NCBI RefSeq assembly: GCF_008905045.1
Contig: NZ_VWMY01000067.1
Coordinates: forward strand, 1-55,849
Length of the DNA stretch: 55,849 bases
Reading direction: 5' to 3'
Source: Streptomyces albicerus
GTDB lineage: Bacteria > Actinomycetota > Actinomycetes > Streptomycetales > Streptomycetaceae
Part shown: one piece after another, positions 15,067 to 22,835 of the stretch
How positions within the stretch are numbered: the stretch's first letter is position 1
Layout of the letters: the number at the start of each line of letters is the position of its first letter
Made by a program: the position numbers and the translations under genes
Notes under the pieces: model-generated
What the model saw: only the letters and a program-made list of their open reading frames with translations
Database searches by the model: none
What the model was told of the DNA's origin: nothing

Positions 15067-16739
15067 GTCCGGGTGGGTACGGGCACGGCCACCGCCTCGG
15101 ACTGCGCGCCGGGGGAGCCGGCCAGCCGCCATACCTCCGTCGCCTCCAGCGCCGCGTGCTGGTCGGGCGGATACGTGCCGGTCAGGCCCGCGACCCGGGC
15201 GGGCTTGCCGCCGCGCTCGGCGAACAGGGCGACGGTGAGGGCGAGCCGGGGCGAGTAGACGCTGTGCCAGACGGTACGGGTTCCCGGGCCGCTGCCCGCG
15301 CCCGCCGAGTGGCTGATCAGCGGCCGGGACGTGACCTCGACCGGCTTGACCGCGGCCCCCTCGGCGAGCGACACATGCATCAGCTCGTTGATCACCGCCG
15401 CCTCCTTCTCGTGCATCGCCGTACGGGTCTTCGCGTGCGTGGTGTGGACCGTGGTGCCCCCGCGGGTGATCTTCGTGACCGTGTACGGCTTCGCGTACCT
15501 GCCTTTGGCCGCCAGGGTCGCGTACGCCGAGTTCAGGCGCATGGGCGTGGGGGCCGGATCCTTCTGGAGGTCGGACAGCGGGTCGCCGAGCCGGATGCCC
15601 TTGAACATGAACGGTTCGGTCGCCGTGCCCGCCTCGACCGCCCCGTCGACGGCGTCGTTGAACGGCTGGTGAGCGTAGTCCGCGCCGCCGTACAGCACAC
15701 GGACCGCGCCGTCGCCCGGCACGGTCGCGACGACCGCGGTGTGCAGCCGCGCCCCTTTCGAGTTCGCGGGCGTACGGTCGCGGACCAGTTCCGCCGTCGC
15801 GTCCTGCAGGCCGAGGTCGAAGGTGGTGTGCACCTTGTAGCCGCCGCGCGCCAGTTGGTCCTCCGTGATGCCGAGCCGGTCGGCGGCCTCGGCGGAGGCC
15901 GCGTCGATCAGGTACTGGCGCTGGCCGTCCGTGTCGCCCGGCGGGTAGAAGCGGAACGCCGGGAAGCGGGCGGACGCGCGCTGCCGGTCGGTGATCGCGC
16001 CCGAGTCCGCCATCGCGTCGAGCACCCAGACCCAGCGGCGCTCCAGCGTCCCGGTCACCTTCGCGTCGGCGCCCGCCCGCTCGTAGTACGAGGGAAGGTT
16101 GACGATCGCCGCGAGTGCCGCACCCTGAGAGACCGTCAAGTCCCCTGCTCCCACGCCGAAGTAGTTCCGCGCGGCCGACTCGATCCCCGCGGCGCCGCGG
16201 CCGAAGTACACCGTGTTGAGGTAGCCCTCCAGGATCTCGTCCTTGGACCTCGTGCGGTCCAGCTTCACGGCGATCAGCGCCTCGTGCGCCTTGCGCTTCA
16301 GCGACTGCTCCGGGGTCAGCAGGGCGTTCTTCACGTACTGCTGCGTGATCGTGGAACCGCCCTGCCGCTCGCCGCCCGTCACGGTCGCGAGCGCCGCCCG
16401 CAGGATCGCGGTCGGGGCGACCCCCGAGTCCGTACGGAACGAACGGTTCTCGGCGGCGATCACCGCGTTCTGGACATGCCGGGGCACCTGCTCGAGAGGG
16501 ATGTCCTGGCGGTCGACCGGTCCACGGCGGCCCAGGTACTCGCCCTCCGCGTCCACGAAGACCGTGCTCTGGCTGACCGTCTCCGGGTGCGGCTCGGGGA
16601 TCTCGGTCAGGCGGTACGCGAGGACGAGGGCCGCGCAGGCCGTGAGGAACAGGGCGAGCAGGGCTGCCAGGGCGCGGCGGAGGCGGCGGGGGCGGGTCCG
16701 GCGGAGGTAGGTGCGGAGCGTGCGAAGTCGGGCGCTCAT
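15057..16739 (-). CDS. GT51 transglycosylase with a degenerate transpeptidase domain
   Basis: A 560-aa class A PBP-like protein. A cytoplasmic Arg-rich start is followed by one TM (LAALLALFLTACAALVLAY). The GT51 domain (~60-230) has AAENRSFRTDSG with its catalytic Glu, GGSTITQQYVKN, RKAHEALIAVKLD and ILEGYLNTVYFG, and looks active for glycan-chain polymerisation. The C-terminal penicillin-binding region (~290-535) keeps the fold outline but not the active site: the SxxK motif (usually GSxFKPF) reads GTATEPF, and the KTG region reads HSAGAGSGPG. It should not cross-link or bind beta-lactam normally. Its ATG overlaps the stop of the sigma-like gene (ATGA), so they are co-translated. Confidence 0.9.
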   Translation of the reverse strand: MSARLRTLRTYLRRTRPRRLRRALAALLALFLTACAALVLAYRLTEIPEPHPETVSQSTVFVDAEGEYLGRRGPVDRQDIPLEQVPRHVQNAVIAAENRSFRTDSGVAPTAILRAALATVTGGERQGGSTITQQYVKNALLTPEQSLKRKAHEALIAVKLDRTRSKDEILEGYLNTVYFGRGAAGIESAARNYFGVGAGDLTVSQGAALAAIVNLPSYYERAGADAKVTGTLERRWVWVLDAMADSGAITDRQRASARFPAFRFYPPGDTDGQRQYLIDAASAEAADRLGITEDQLARGGYKVHTTFDLGLQDATAELVRDRTPANSKGARLHTAVVATVPGDGAVRVLYGGADYAHQPFNDAVDGAVEAGTATEPFMFKGIRLGDPLSDLQKDPAPTPMRLNSAYATLAAKGRYAKPYTVTKITRGGTTVHTTHAKTRTAMHEKEAAVINELMHVSLAEGAAVKPVEVTSRPLISHSAGAGSGPGTRTVWHSVYSPRLALTVALFAERGGKPARVAGLTGTYPPDQHAALEATEVWRLAGSPGAQSEAVAVPVPTRTAP

Positions 16740-17860
16740 GAGGTGGTGGCCGTCCGCGCGAGGAGCTTGCCGGTGGAGTCGTAGGCCTTCACGGTGACCG
16801 GGTCCAACAGCCCCTTGCTGCCGGGGAGTTGGGTGTCCGCGAACCAGACGGACCAGCCCGGGGTGCCCGCCAGAGTGAGGACACGGGCCGTGAACTCGCC
16901 GTCGTCAGTGGTCAGTTCGATGCGGGACAGCTCGCGGGCGCCCCGGTAGACGCCGGAGAGGAAGTGGCGCTCACCGGACGCGGGGTCCGACTGGACGGTC
17001 AGAGTGGGACTCTTCCCCTCACCGGTCGGGTGGAACTGGTTCGACTGCTTCGGCGTCGACCAGTGCTTGCCGTCCTTGGTGAGCCAGAGCTCGACACCGG
17101 GGCCGGCGGCGACGCGCTCACCGGCGGTGACGACGCGAACAGCAGTCCTGGCGGCGGGAGTTGAGGTCGTATTCGGACCGGAGCCGGTGCCCTGCACGGC
17201 TCCCAGGACCAGGGGTACGAGGAGCAGGGCGCAGGCCGTCGTCAGTGCCGCCGTCGTACGGCGCCGTCGTCGTCGGCGGGTGCGGCCCGCCTCTTCGATC
17301 GCGGGGAGCGGCGGGAGGACGGGGTCGGGCACGGGCGGGCTCCCGATGTGGGGGGCGTCGTTGTACGCGGGATGGGCGCGGAGGGTCTTCAGGGCTCGGC
17401 GCCGGTGCGCTTTGACCGCGCCCGGCGAGGAGTCGAGGAGCGCGGCGATCTCGCGGTGGGGGAGGCCGTCCCAGTGGTGGAGCACGGCCACGGCCCGTCG
17501 ACGGGGCGAAAGGGCGGCCAACGCCTCGGCGAGCGGGTCGAGTTCATCGGGGACGTACGACTTCGGTGCGTGCCCGGAACGGGCGAACGGCAGGCGCTGC
17601 CTGCGCGAACGCCGGAGGTGACCTCGGGCGAAGGGCAGGCGCTCGCTGCGTGACCGCCGGAGGTAGCCCCGTACCAACGCCCTTCGGACGTAGAACTCCG
17701 CGTCGTCGGATGGAACCCCTCGCCGCCGCGCGTACATCTCCGTCAGTGCCGCTCGCGCCAGGCTCTCCGCGCCGGCGGGATCCCCCGTGAGCAAGCGGGC
17801 GGTACGGATCAGTCGAGGCCAGTACTTCCTGGCGCGGGTGGTGACGTCGTGTTCGTCCAT
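16736..17860 (-). CDS. Sigma-factor-like protein fused to a TM helix and outer domain
   Basis: A 374-aa protein. The N-terminal ~100 residues resemble a diverged sigma region 2 (RKYWPRLIRTARLLTGDPAGAES). Region 4 is clear (DPLAEALAALSPRRRAVAVLHHWDGLPHREIAALLDSSPGAVKAHRRRALKTLRA region, ~110-165). A basic stretch, a TM helix (TTACALLLVPLVLGAV, ~210) and a ~150-residue outer domain (ELWLTKDGKHWSTP, SRIELTTDDGEFTARVL) follow. So a DNA-binding sigma module is tied to the membrane in one chain, the job usually split between sigma and anti-sigma. ATG 17860 opens the conserved part. Between regions 2 and 4 lies a 45-bp tandem duplication (17581-17670). Confidence 0.85.
   Translation of the reverse strand: MDEHDVTTRARKYWPRLIRTARLLTGDPAGAESLARAALTEMYARRRGVPSDDAEFYVRRALVRGYLRRSRSERLPFARGHLRRSRRQRLPFARSGHAPKSYVPDELDPLAEALAALSPRRRAVAVLHHWDGLPHREIAALLDSSPGAVKAHRRRALKTLRAHPAYNDAPHIGSPPVPDPVLPPLPAIEEAGRTRRRRRRRTTAALTTACALLLVPLVLGAVQGTGSGPNTTSTPAARTAVRVVTAGERVAAGPGVELWLTKDGKHWSTPKQSNQFHPTGEGKSPTLTVQSDPASGERHFLSGVYRGARELSRIELTTDDGEFTARVLTLAGTPGWSVWFADTQLPGSKGLLDPVTVKAYDSTGKLLARTATTS
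17581..17670. repeat. Two 45-bp tandem repeats inside the sigma-like gene
   Basis: Units start at 17581 and 17626. They encode two copies of LRRSRxxRLPFAR, a strongly basic segment in the linker between sigma regions 2 and 4. Confidence 0.8.
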
Positions 17861-18084
17861 GGTCAGTCGATCGCTGGTCGTCGGGCTGGTGCGGGTCCGT
17901 GGGGGGTTCTGTGCCCACCGCCGCCGTGGACCGCTGTCGCTCCGCGGAGGTCGTTGCTCGTGGTCATGGGGTGCCCCCTGTGTTGTGCTTCGATGTACGC
18001 GACGTACGGGACCTGTACGCACGGCGGGGGCGGCCGGGTTGCACGGGAAATCCGCGAACAGCGGCGGGGAACATGGCGGGGGGC

Positions 18085-18594
18085 ATGACCGAGGAAGAGT
18101 TCGACACGTTCTACGCCGCCGCGTTCCCCCGGCTGACCGGCCAGCTCTACGCCTTCACCGGGGATCACGGCGAGGCGCAGGACGTCGTCCAGGAGGCGTT
18201 CGTACGCGCCTGGGACCGGCGGCGGGAGTTCCTGGCCGAGGGGGCGCCCGAGGCGTGGATCCGCACGGTCGCGATGCGGCTCGCGGTGAGCCGGTGGCGG
18301 CGGGCGCGGCGCTGGCTGGAACTGGTGCGCCGCAATCCGCCGCCGGAGCACACGCCCGGTCCGGGGCCGGAGCGTGCCGCGCTGGTGGGGGCGTTGCGGG
18401 AGCTGCCGGAGGCGCAGCGCATGGCTGTCGTTCTGCACCATCTGTGCGACATGAGTGTCGAACAGGTAGCCTCCGAAACCGGTGCGCCCGTGGGGACGGT
18501 CAAGGCCCGGCTGTCCCGTGGCCGGGCGGCGCTGGCGCGGCTGCTCGACGAGGCCGACGAACTGGGTGAGAGGGAGGACGGCCGTGTCCGATGA
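18085..18594 (+). CDS. ECF sigma factor (SigE-like family)
   Basis: A 169-aa extracytoplasmic-function sigma factor. Region 2: FPRLTGQLYAFTGDHGEAQDVVQEAFVRAWDRR region (~10-45). Region 4: LRELPEAQRMAVVLHHLCDMSVEQVASETGAPVGTVKARLSRGRAALARLL region (~110-160). Start at ATG 18085 matches the usual MTEEEFDxF start; ATG 18073 is also possible. It is divergent from the membrane-tied sigma-like gene (212-bp gap) and overlaps the following membrane gene by 11 bp, the standard sigma/anti-sigma arrangement. Confidence 0.93.
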   Translation: MTEEEFDTFYAAAFPRLTGQLYAFTGDHGEAQDVVQEAFVRAWDRRREFLAEGAPEAWIRTVAMRLAVSRWRRARRWLELVRRNPPPEHTPGPGPERAALVGALRELPEAQRMAVVLHHLCDMSVEQVASETGAPVGTVKARLSRGRAALARLLDEADELGEREDGRVR

Positions 18595-19417
18595 GCTCAC
18601 GCCCCGCCGACCCGAGGACGCTTCGGGCTCCGGGCAGCTCGATCGCTCCGAACTGGCCCTCGCGCTGCATGAGTTGGCCCAGGACCACGAGACGCCCGTA
18701 CCGGTTCCGGGTGCGGAGATCCGGCGGCGCGCGGTACGCCGTCGGCGTCGGCGGCAGGGCTCGCTGGCCGCGGCCGGCGCCACCGCCGCGGGGGCCCTGG
18801 CTCTGGTCCTGACCGTGATCCTGACGGGTGGCGAGGATGCCCGTTCGACTCCGCCCGCCGCGACCTACGGCGCGCCCACGCCGCCGGTCACCAGGGCGCC
18901 CAGTCCGGTGGCCCCCGCCGTCACGGTCGATCTCACCCGGCGTGAACTGACCGTCGAGGGGCGCATTCTGCCCATCTCTTCCGGGGCGCTCAAGACACCG
19001 ACCCCGACGGGGCTGATGACGGTCACCGCCAAATACCCGGCGGCGACCGTGCCCGGCGATTCCGCGGGGTTCAACGGGTACGACATGAAGGCGACATGGG
19101 TGATGAGGCTGCGCACCCCCGACGACCGTACGAACTACGTCCTCGCCCTCACCTGGGACGAGAAGGCGCCCGGCAACTACGACAGCACCGGCGGCGTGAT
19201 CGGCCTGCGGAGCCCCGACGCGATGTTGCTGTACAAGGTGTTGAAGCCGGGCTCGGTGGTGGAGGTGGTGGGGGCGGCTCCGGCGACGGAGCTGGCCCCG
19301 ACGGGGAAGGCGAAGGCGACTGCGGCGGAGCCGTCGACTGCGACGGACGCGGCATCCCCGGCGGAGCCCCGGACAGCGGCAACGCGGGGCGTGAGCGGCG
19401 GCGGTACGGGGCCCTAG
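18584..19417 (+). CDS. Putative anti-sigma protein with degenerate L,D-transpeptidase-like outer domain
   Basis: A 277-aa membrane protein. The cytoplasmic part (~1-55) is short and ends in a run of Arg. TM helix: AAGATAAGALALVLTVIL (~60-80). The outer domain (~105-240) follows the YkuD pattern: VTVDLTRRELTVEG, ISSGALKTPTPTGLMTV, then YDSTGGVIGLRSPDAMLLY and LKPGSVVEVVG. The catalytic SxGCxR motif reads STGGVIGL, with no Cys and no Arg, and the HG motif is absent. It is therefore probably a binding or sensing fold. GTG 18584 lies inside the sigma gene end. Its TAG stop shares CTAG with the convergent gene at 19414. Confidence 0.8.
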   Translation: MSDELTPRRPEDASGSGQLDRSELALALHELAQDHETPVPVPGAEIRRRAVRRRRRRQGSLAAAGATAAGALALVLTVILTGGEDARSTPPAATYGAPTPPVTRAPSPVAPAVTVDLTRRELTVEGRILPISSGALKTPTPTGLMTVTAKYPAATVPGDSAGFNGYDMKATWVMRLRTPDDRTNYVLALTWDEKAPGNYDSTGGVIGLRSPDAMLLYKVLKPGSVVEVVGAAPATELAPTGKAKATAAEPSTATDAASPAEPRTAATRGVSGGGTGP

Positions 19418-19863
19418 TGACTGTGACCGTGCGGCATGAGGCGGTCCACCACGCGCCGGGCCGCCCCCGGGCGTGGACGGGGGACCGTCGGCGGCCGCTC
19501 CCAGTCGCACGGTGGTGACGGGCGGCGGGGCGTGACCGCGCCGTGCTCCTTCAGCGCGACGCTCACGAGGCCCAGCAGGAGCTGGACGTCGGCGTCGCAG
19601 TCGAGGAGGACGGTGATCCAGGAGGCGCCGGGGCGGACTCGGATCGCGCTGGTGTGCACGAGCTGGGGAAGCAGGCGTTCGACAGCCGTGCGGGTGAGGT
19701 AGAGGTCGGCGGAGTCGTCGGAGTGGAAGTGGACGATCTCGTGTCCCGCCGAAGCGAAGGCATGCCCAACGGTGCACCGGGGCGGGCCACTTACCAGGTT
19801 CGGCCAGGTCTCCAGGAGAGCCATGGCGCGATGGGCCGCGGTCATAACCCCATACTCGCTCAT
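19414..19863 (-). CDS. Luciferase-domain (DUF5519-like) protein
   Basis: A 149-aa soluble protein with ALLETWPNLVSGPPRCTVG, the His-containing GHEIVHFHSDDSADLYLT, then AIRVRPGASWITVLLDCDADVQLLLGLVS region. This pattern fits the small proteins annotated as luciferase family/DUF5519; no enzymatic activity is established. The tail is Pro/Arg-rich and ends PHGHSH. It is convergent with the anti-sigma-like gene and shares the CTAG stop. Confidence 0.75.
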   Translation of the reverse strand: MSEYGVMTAAHRAMALLETWPNLVSGPPRCTVGHAFASAGHEIVHFHSDDSADLYLTRTAVERLLPQLVHTSAIRVRPGASWITVLLDCDADVQLLLGLVSVALKEHGAVTPRRPSPPCDWERPPTVPRPRPGAARRVVDRLMPHGHSH

Positions 19864-20071
19864 GCTTCACCCGGAGTACCACCCCCAGCCACTTCCGACT
19901 ACTGGTCCCGCACGCCCGGTCAAACCGCCCGGTCAAGCCGCCAGGCCACCCCACCCGGTCACCCGCCGGTTTCCGGCCCGCTCACCCCTCCTGGACCTCG
20001 AGGCCGATGCCCCGCGGCGATTACTTTCCGGCCGTGGAACAGTCGTCAGAGAAAGGAGCAAGGAGATCGAC

Positions 20072-20497
20072 ATGACCGACACGACCGATACAAAGGGCCC
20101 GGAGAACGACGAAGCGCTGATCCGGGAGCTGATCGAGCGGTGGGCCGAGGCCGTGCACGCCGGGGATCTGGACACGGTTCTGGCCGACCACGCGCAGGAC
20201 ATCGTGATGTACGACGTGCCGCCGCCGCAGGAAGGCGTCCGTGGTCTGGACGCGTACCGCGCCACTTGGCCGCCCTTCTTCGAGTGGCAGGCCAAGGGGG
20301 CGTCCTTCGACATCCTCTCGCTCGACGTCACCGCGGGCGCGGACGTCGCCTACGCCCATGCCCTCCTGCGCTGCGGCACCCCGGACGAGCTGGCCACCCG
20401 CCCGGACACCCGGCTGCGCCTCACCCTCGGCCTGCGCAAGGAGGACGGCCGCTGGATCGTGGCACACGAGCACCACTCGTTCCCGTACGAGGACTAG
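20072..20497 (+). CDS. SnoaL/NTF2-like fold protein
   Basis: A 141-aa protein of the NTF2-like superfamily: ELIERWAEAVHAGDLDTVLADHAQDIVMYD (a helix-strand start typical of the family), GVRGLDAYRATWPPFFEW, then RLRLTLGLRKEDGRWIVAHEHHSFPY. Such proteins may be isomerases, hydrolases or binding proteins; the catalytic role here is open. ATG 20072 follows AAGGAGCAAGGAGA. It probably has its own promoter in the 208-bp gap upstream. Confidence 0.88.
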   Translation: MTDTTDTKGPENDEALIRELIERWAEAVHAGDLDTVLADHAQDIVMYDVPPPQEGVRGLDAYRATWPPFFEWQAKGASFDILSLDVTAGADVAYAHALLRCGTPDELATRPDTRLRLTLGLRKEDGRWIVAHEHHSFPYED

Positions 20498-20624
20498 GTT
20501 TCCGGGAATTCCGCCGCACCTTCCCCGCCGCCGCGCGCCAGAGGCCGCGCCGTTCGATAGCTGGTGATATGGCTGCTTGGGTGCGTCGCGGGGCGTACGG
20601 GAGCGGTGCGGCGGAGGTGGGTTT

Positions 20625-21854
20625 GTGGAGCGGTCTGGTGAGGACGGTTCGGCGCCGGTCGGCCTTGTGGAGGAGGCCGTCGAGTCGATCGGGACCAGCC
20701 TGGACGAGCGGACCACCTGCGGGGAACTGGTCGGATTCCTGGGGCGGCACGGATGCGAGGCCGTCGCCGTGGACCTGCTCGGCGAGGACGTACCGGCGGC
20801 GGAGCACACGGGCGAGACGGCGCTGACCCGGGTCGCGGCGGTGGGGCCGGGCGAGCTGCTGGAGACGCCCGACAGGGAGCGGTCCCTGACCGTGCGGGCC
20901 CTGGACGAGGGACACCCGATCACCGCCACGGAGGACGTGTCCGGCGTCGTGTCGCGCCGGTCGATGTCCGTGCCGCTGCTCGCGCACGGCCGCCTGTACG
21001 GGGTGCTGCTCGCCGTGCGCACCGGCCGCCCCTTCGCCGACCACGAGACCGCCGCGATGCACTACGCAGCCCGTCTCGCCGCCGTCCACATCGGCCACGC
21101 CCGCCGCCACACCGCCGTCCACAGCACCGCCATGAAGCTCCAGCGCGCCCTCCTCGCCGAACCCGGCCGCCCGCACCCGAACCTCGACGTCGCCACCCGC
21201 TACCTGCCCGTCGGCGGCGGCACCCTCGTGGGCGGCGACTGGTTCGAGACCGTACGGCTGCACTACGGGCGCACCCTGCTGGTCATGGGCGACGTCATGG
21301 GGCACGGCCTGGACGCCGCCGTCGACATGAACGCGTACCGCTCGATGCTCCGGTACGTCGCCTCCGCCGACCTGCCCCCGCACCGCGTGCTCCGCCAGCT
21401 CGACGCCGCCGTCGCCGAGGACGGCACGCGCCGCCCGGCCACCTGCCTGCTCGCCCGCGTCGACCCGACCCGCGGGAGGGCCGCGCTCGCCAGCGCGGGG
21501 CACCTGCCTCCGGCCGTGTTCGCCGGCGACGGCACCGGCACCCTGCTCGACGTCCCCGTCGGTCCCCCGCTCGGCACCGGCGTCGGCGGCTACGAGCTGA
21601 GCACCCACGAACTCGCCCCCGACGAGACCCTGTTGATGTTCACCGACGGCCTGGTCGAGCGCCGCGAGGAGGACATCGACACCTCCCTGACCCGGCTGGC
21701 CACCCTGCGCCTGCACCCGGAGGCCGACATCGAACACCTCCTGGACCAAATCCTCACCCGCCTCGACGCCCCCCGAGCCCAGGACGACGTCGCGGCCCTG
21801 GCCGCGAAAATCCGCCCCCGAAAACCACGCCGCCGCTCCGAGTCCGATCACTGA
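20625..21854 (+). CDS. GAF-PP2C (SpoIIE-type) protein phosphatase
   Basis: A 409-aa soluble phosphatase. Residues ~10-155 fit a GAF sensor (LVEEAVESIGTSLDERTTCGEL, MSVPLLAHGRLYGVLLAV). Residues ~165-395 form the SpoIIE phosphatase with VGGDWFETV, GDVMGHGLDAAV, SAGHLPPAVF, LMFTDGLVERR and DDVAALA. It would dephosphorylate an anti-anti-sigma protein under control of the GAF input. The start is GTG 20625, seven bases after GGAGG; an upstream TTG is less likely. No STAS protein is adjacent, but one lies at 53.1 kb. Confidence 0.92.
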   Translation: MERSGEDGSAPVGLVEEAVESIGTSLDERTTCGELVGFLGRHGCEAVAVDLLGEDVPAAEHTGETALTRVAAVGPGELLETPDRERSLTVRALDEGHPITATEDVSGVVSRRSMSVPLLAHGRLYGVLLAVRTGRPFADHETAAMHYAARLAAVHIGHARRHTAVHSTAMKLQRALLAEPGRPHPNLDVATRYLPVGGGTLVGGDWFETVRLHYGRTLLVMGDVMGHGLDAAVDMNAYRSMLRYVASADLPPHRVLRQLDAAVAEDGTRRPATCLLARVDPTRGRAALASAGHLPPAVFAGDGTGTLLDVPVGPPLGTGVGGYELSTHELAPDETLLMFTDGLVERREEDIDTSLTRLATLRLHPEADIEHLLDQILTRLDAPRAQDDVAALAAKIRPRKPRRRSESDH

Positions 21855-21918
21855 GCCCCAGGGCCACCGTTTGTGGGTCAGGGCGTGCTGATCCGGACCG
21901 GCTCACCGCATTCGTGGA

Positions 21919-22458
21919 TCACTTGGCCGAGCTGCTCGCGGAGCGTTCGTAGCGGGAGCGGTGTCGGATGACCGCTTCGGTGTTTCCGCAGCGGGCCGTG
22001 CAATAGCGGCGGCGTCCGTTTCTGGAGGTGTCCACGTAGGCCCGGGAGCATGCGGGGCGGGAGCAGCGGCCCAGTCTTGATCCTCCTTCCCAGCACAGGA
22101 CGAAGGCGAGTCCGCCGGCGGTGACCGCCTTGACCCGGGAGAGTACGTCGGCCGAGTCGGGTACGAAGTGGAGATGGGGCTGGAGGCCGTCGTGGGTGGT
22201 CACCCAGGGGCGGATGGTTGCCTGTACCAGCAGGTCGTTCACGGCTGAGCACTGCTCGGTCGGGTCGCTGGGGTCGAATGCCCGCGCCAGTCGGTCCCGC
22301 CAGAGCCGGAAGCCCTCGACGTCGGCTTCGGTCATTTCAGGGCGGCGGATCTCGTGTGCCTCGAGCAGGGCTTGGATGCTCGTGGCGCTCATCTCGGGCA
22401 GATTGATCAGATCGGCGGAGAGTACCGCCCCGAGGCGGCCGTAATGGTTCTGCTTCAC
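21919..22458 (-). CDS. CGNR zinc-finger protein
   Basis: A 179-aa protein of the ABATE/CGNR type. The N-terminal half fits the ABATE-like region (ALLEAHEIRRPEMTEADVEGFRLWRDRLARAF region), with VTAGGLAFVLCWEGGSRLGRC leading into the C-terminal finger CSRPACSRAYVDTSRNGRRRYCTARCGNTEAV region. The finger has the C-x4-C...C-x3-C spacing. Predicted zinc-stabilised DNA-binding regulator. GTG 22458 has an AGAAGG site. It follows the small zinc-ribbon gene by 16 bp, so the two may be one transcript. Confidence 0.9.
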   Translation of the reverse strand: MKQNHYGRLGAVLSADLINLPEMSATSIQALLEAHEIRRPEMTEADVEGFRLWRDRLARAFDPSDPTEQCSAVNDLLVQATIRPWVTTHDGLQPHLHFVPDSADVLSRVKAVTAGGLAFVLCWEGGSRLGRCSRPACSRAYVDTSRNGRRRYCTARCGNTEAVIRHRSRYERSASSSAK

Positions 22459-22474
22459 GTGACCTTCTCGCGCG

Positions 22475-22732
22475 TCAGGAGACCCCACGCTCCGCGGCCC
22501 GGCTGGCCCCGCTCGGCTCGCTCACCTGGATCAGGTGGAAGTCGGAGCGGGTGATGAGCCATCCATTGGTGGCGCACCACAGGTACCGCACCATTCCCTC
22601 GGACGTGAAGTGTTCCGATATCGGTCGGCAGAAATCGGAGGAGAGGCCACACGAGGGGCACCACCACGATTCTCGCCGCACATCTGCGATTCGTGCCATG
22701 TCCGCCAGGGTGCGGTCATGGGTCAAATACAT
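22475..22732 (-). CDS. Small putative zinc-ribbon protein (85 aa)
   Basis: An 85-aa frame with mostly G/C third positions but more A/T than its neighbours. It has WWCPSCGLSSDFC (C-x2-C-x5-C), then YLWCATNGWLI with a fourth Cys about 18 residues on, suggesting a small metal ribbon. I do not recognise the family. The start could be ATG 22732 or ATG 22699; neither has a strong ribosome binding site. It ends 16 bp before the CGNR gene, so an operon of two zinc proteins is likely. Local GC is lower around 22600-22760, a mild sign of different origin. Confidence 0.5.
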   Translation of the reverse strand: MYLTHDRTLADMARIADVRRESWWCPSCGLSSDFCRPISEHFTSEGMVRYLWCATNGWLITRSDFHLIQVSEPSGASRAAERGVS

Positions 22733-22835
22733 TCAACCATTACATCTGGCGTTGTATGTGGCGTTGCATCTGGGGGGCGTGCCCCATGGCGCGACGGTGG
22801 TGGACCGGCGGGTGCTCGCCTCGCCCGCGCAGGGG

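Noticed and set aside
20421..21851. A 476-residue minus-strand frame
   Set aside because: It is antisense to the GAF-PP2C phosphatase gene and has no family signature.
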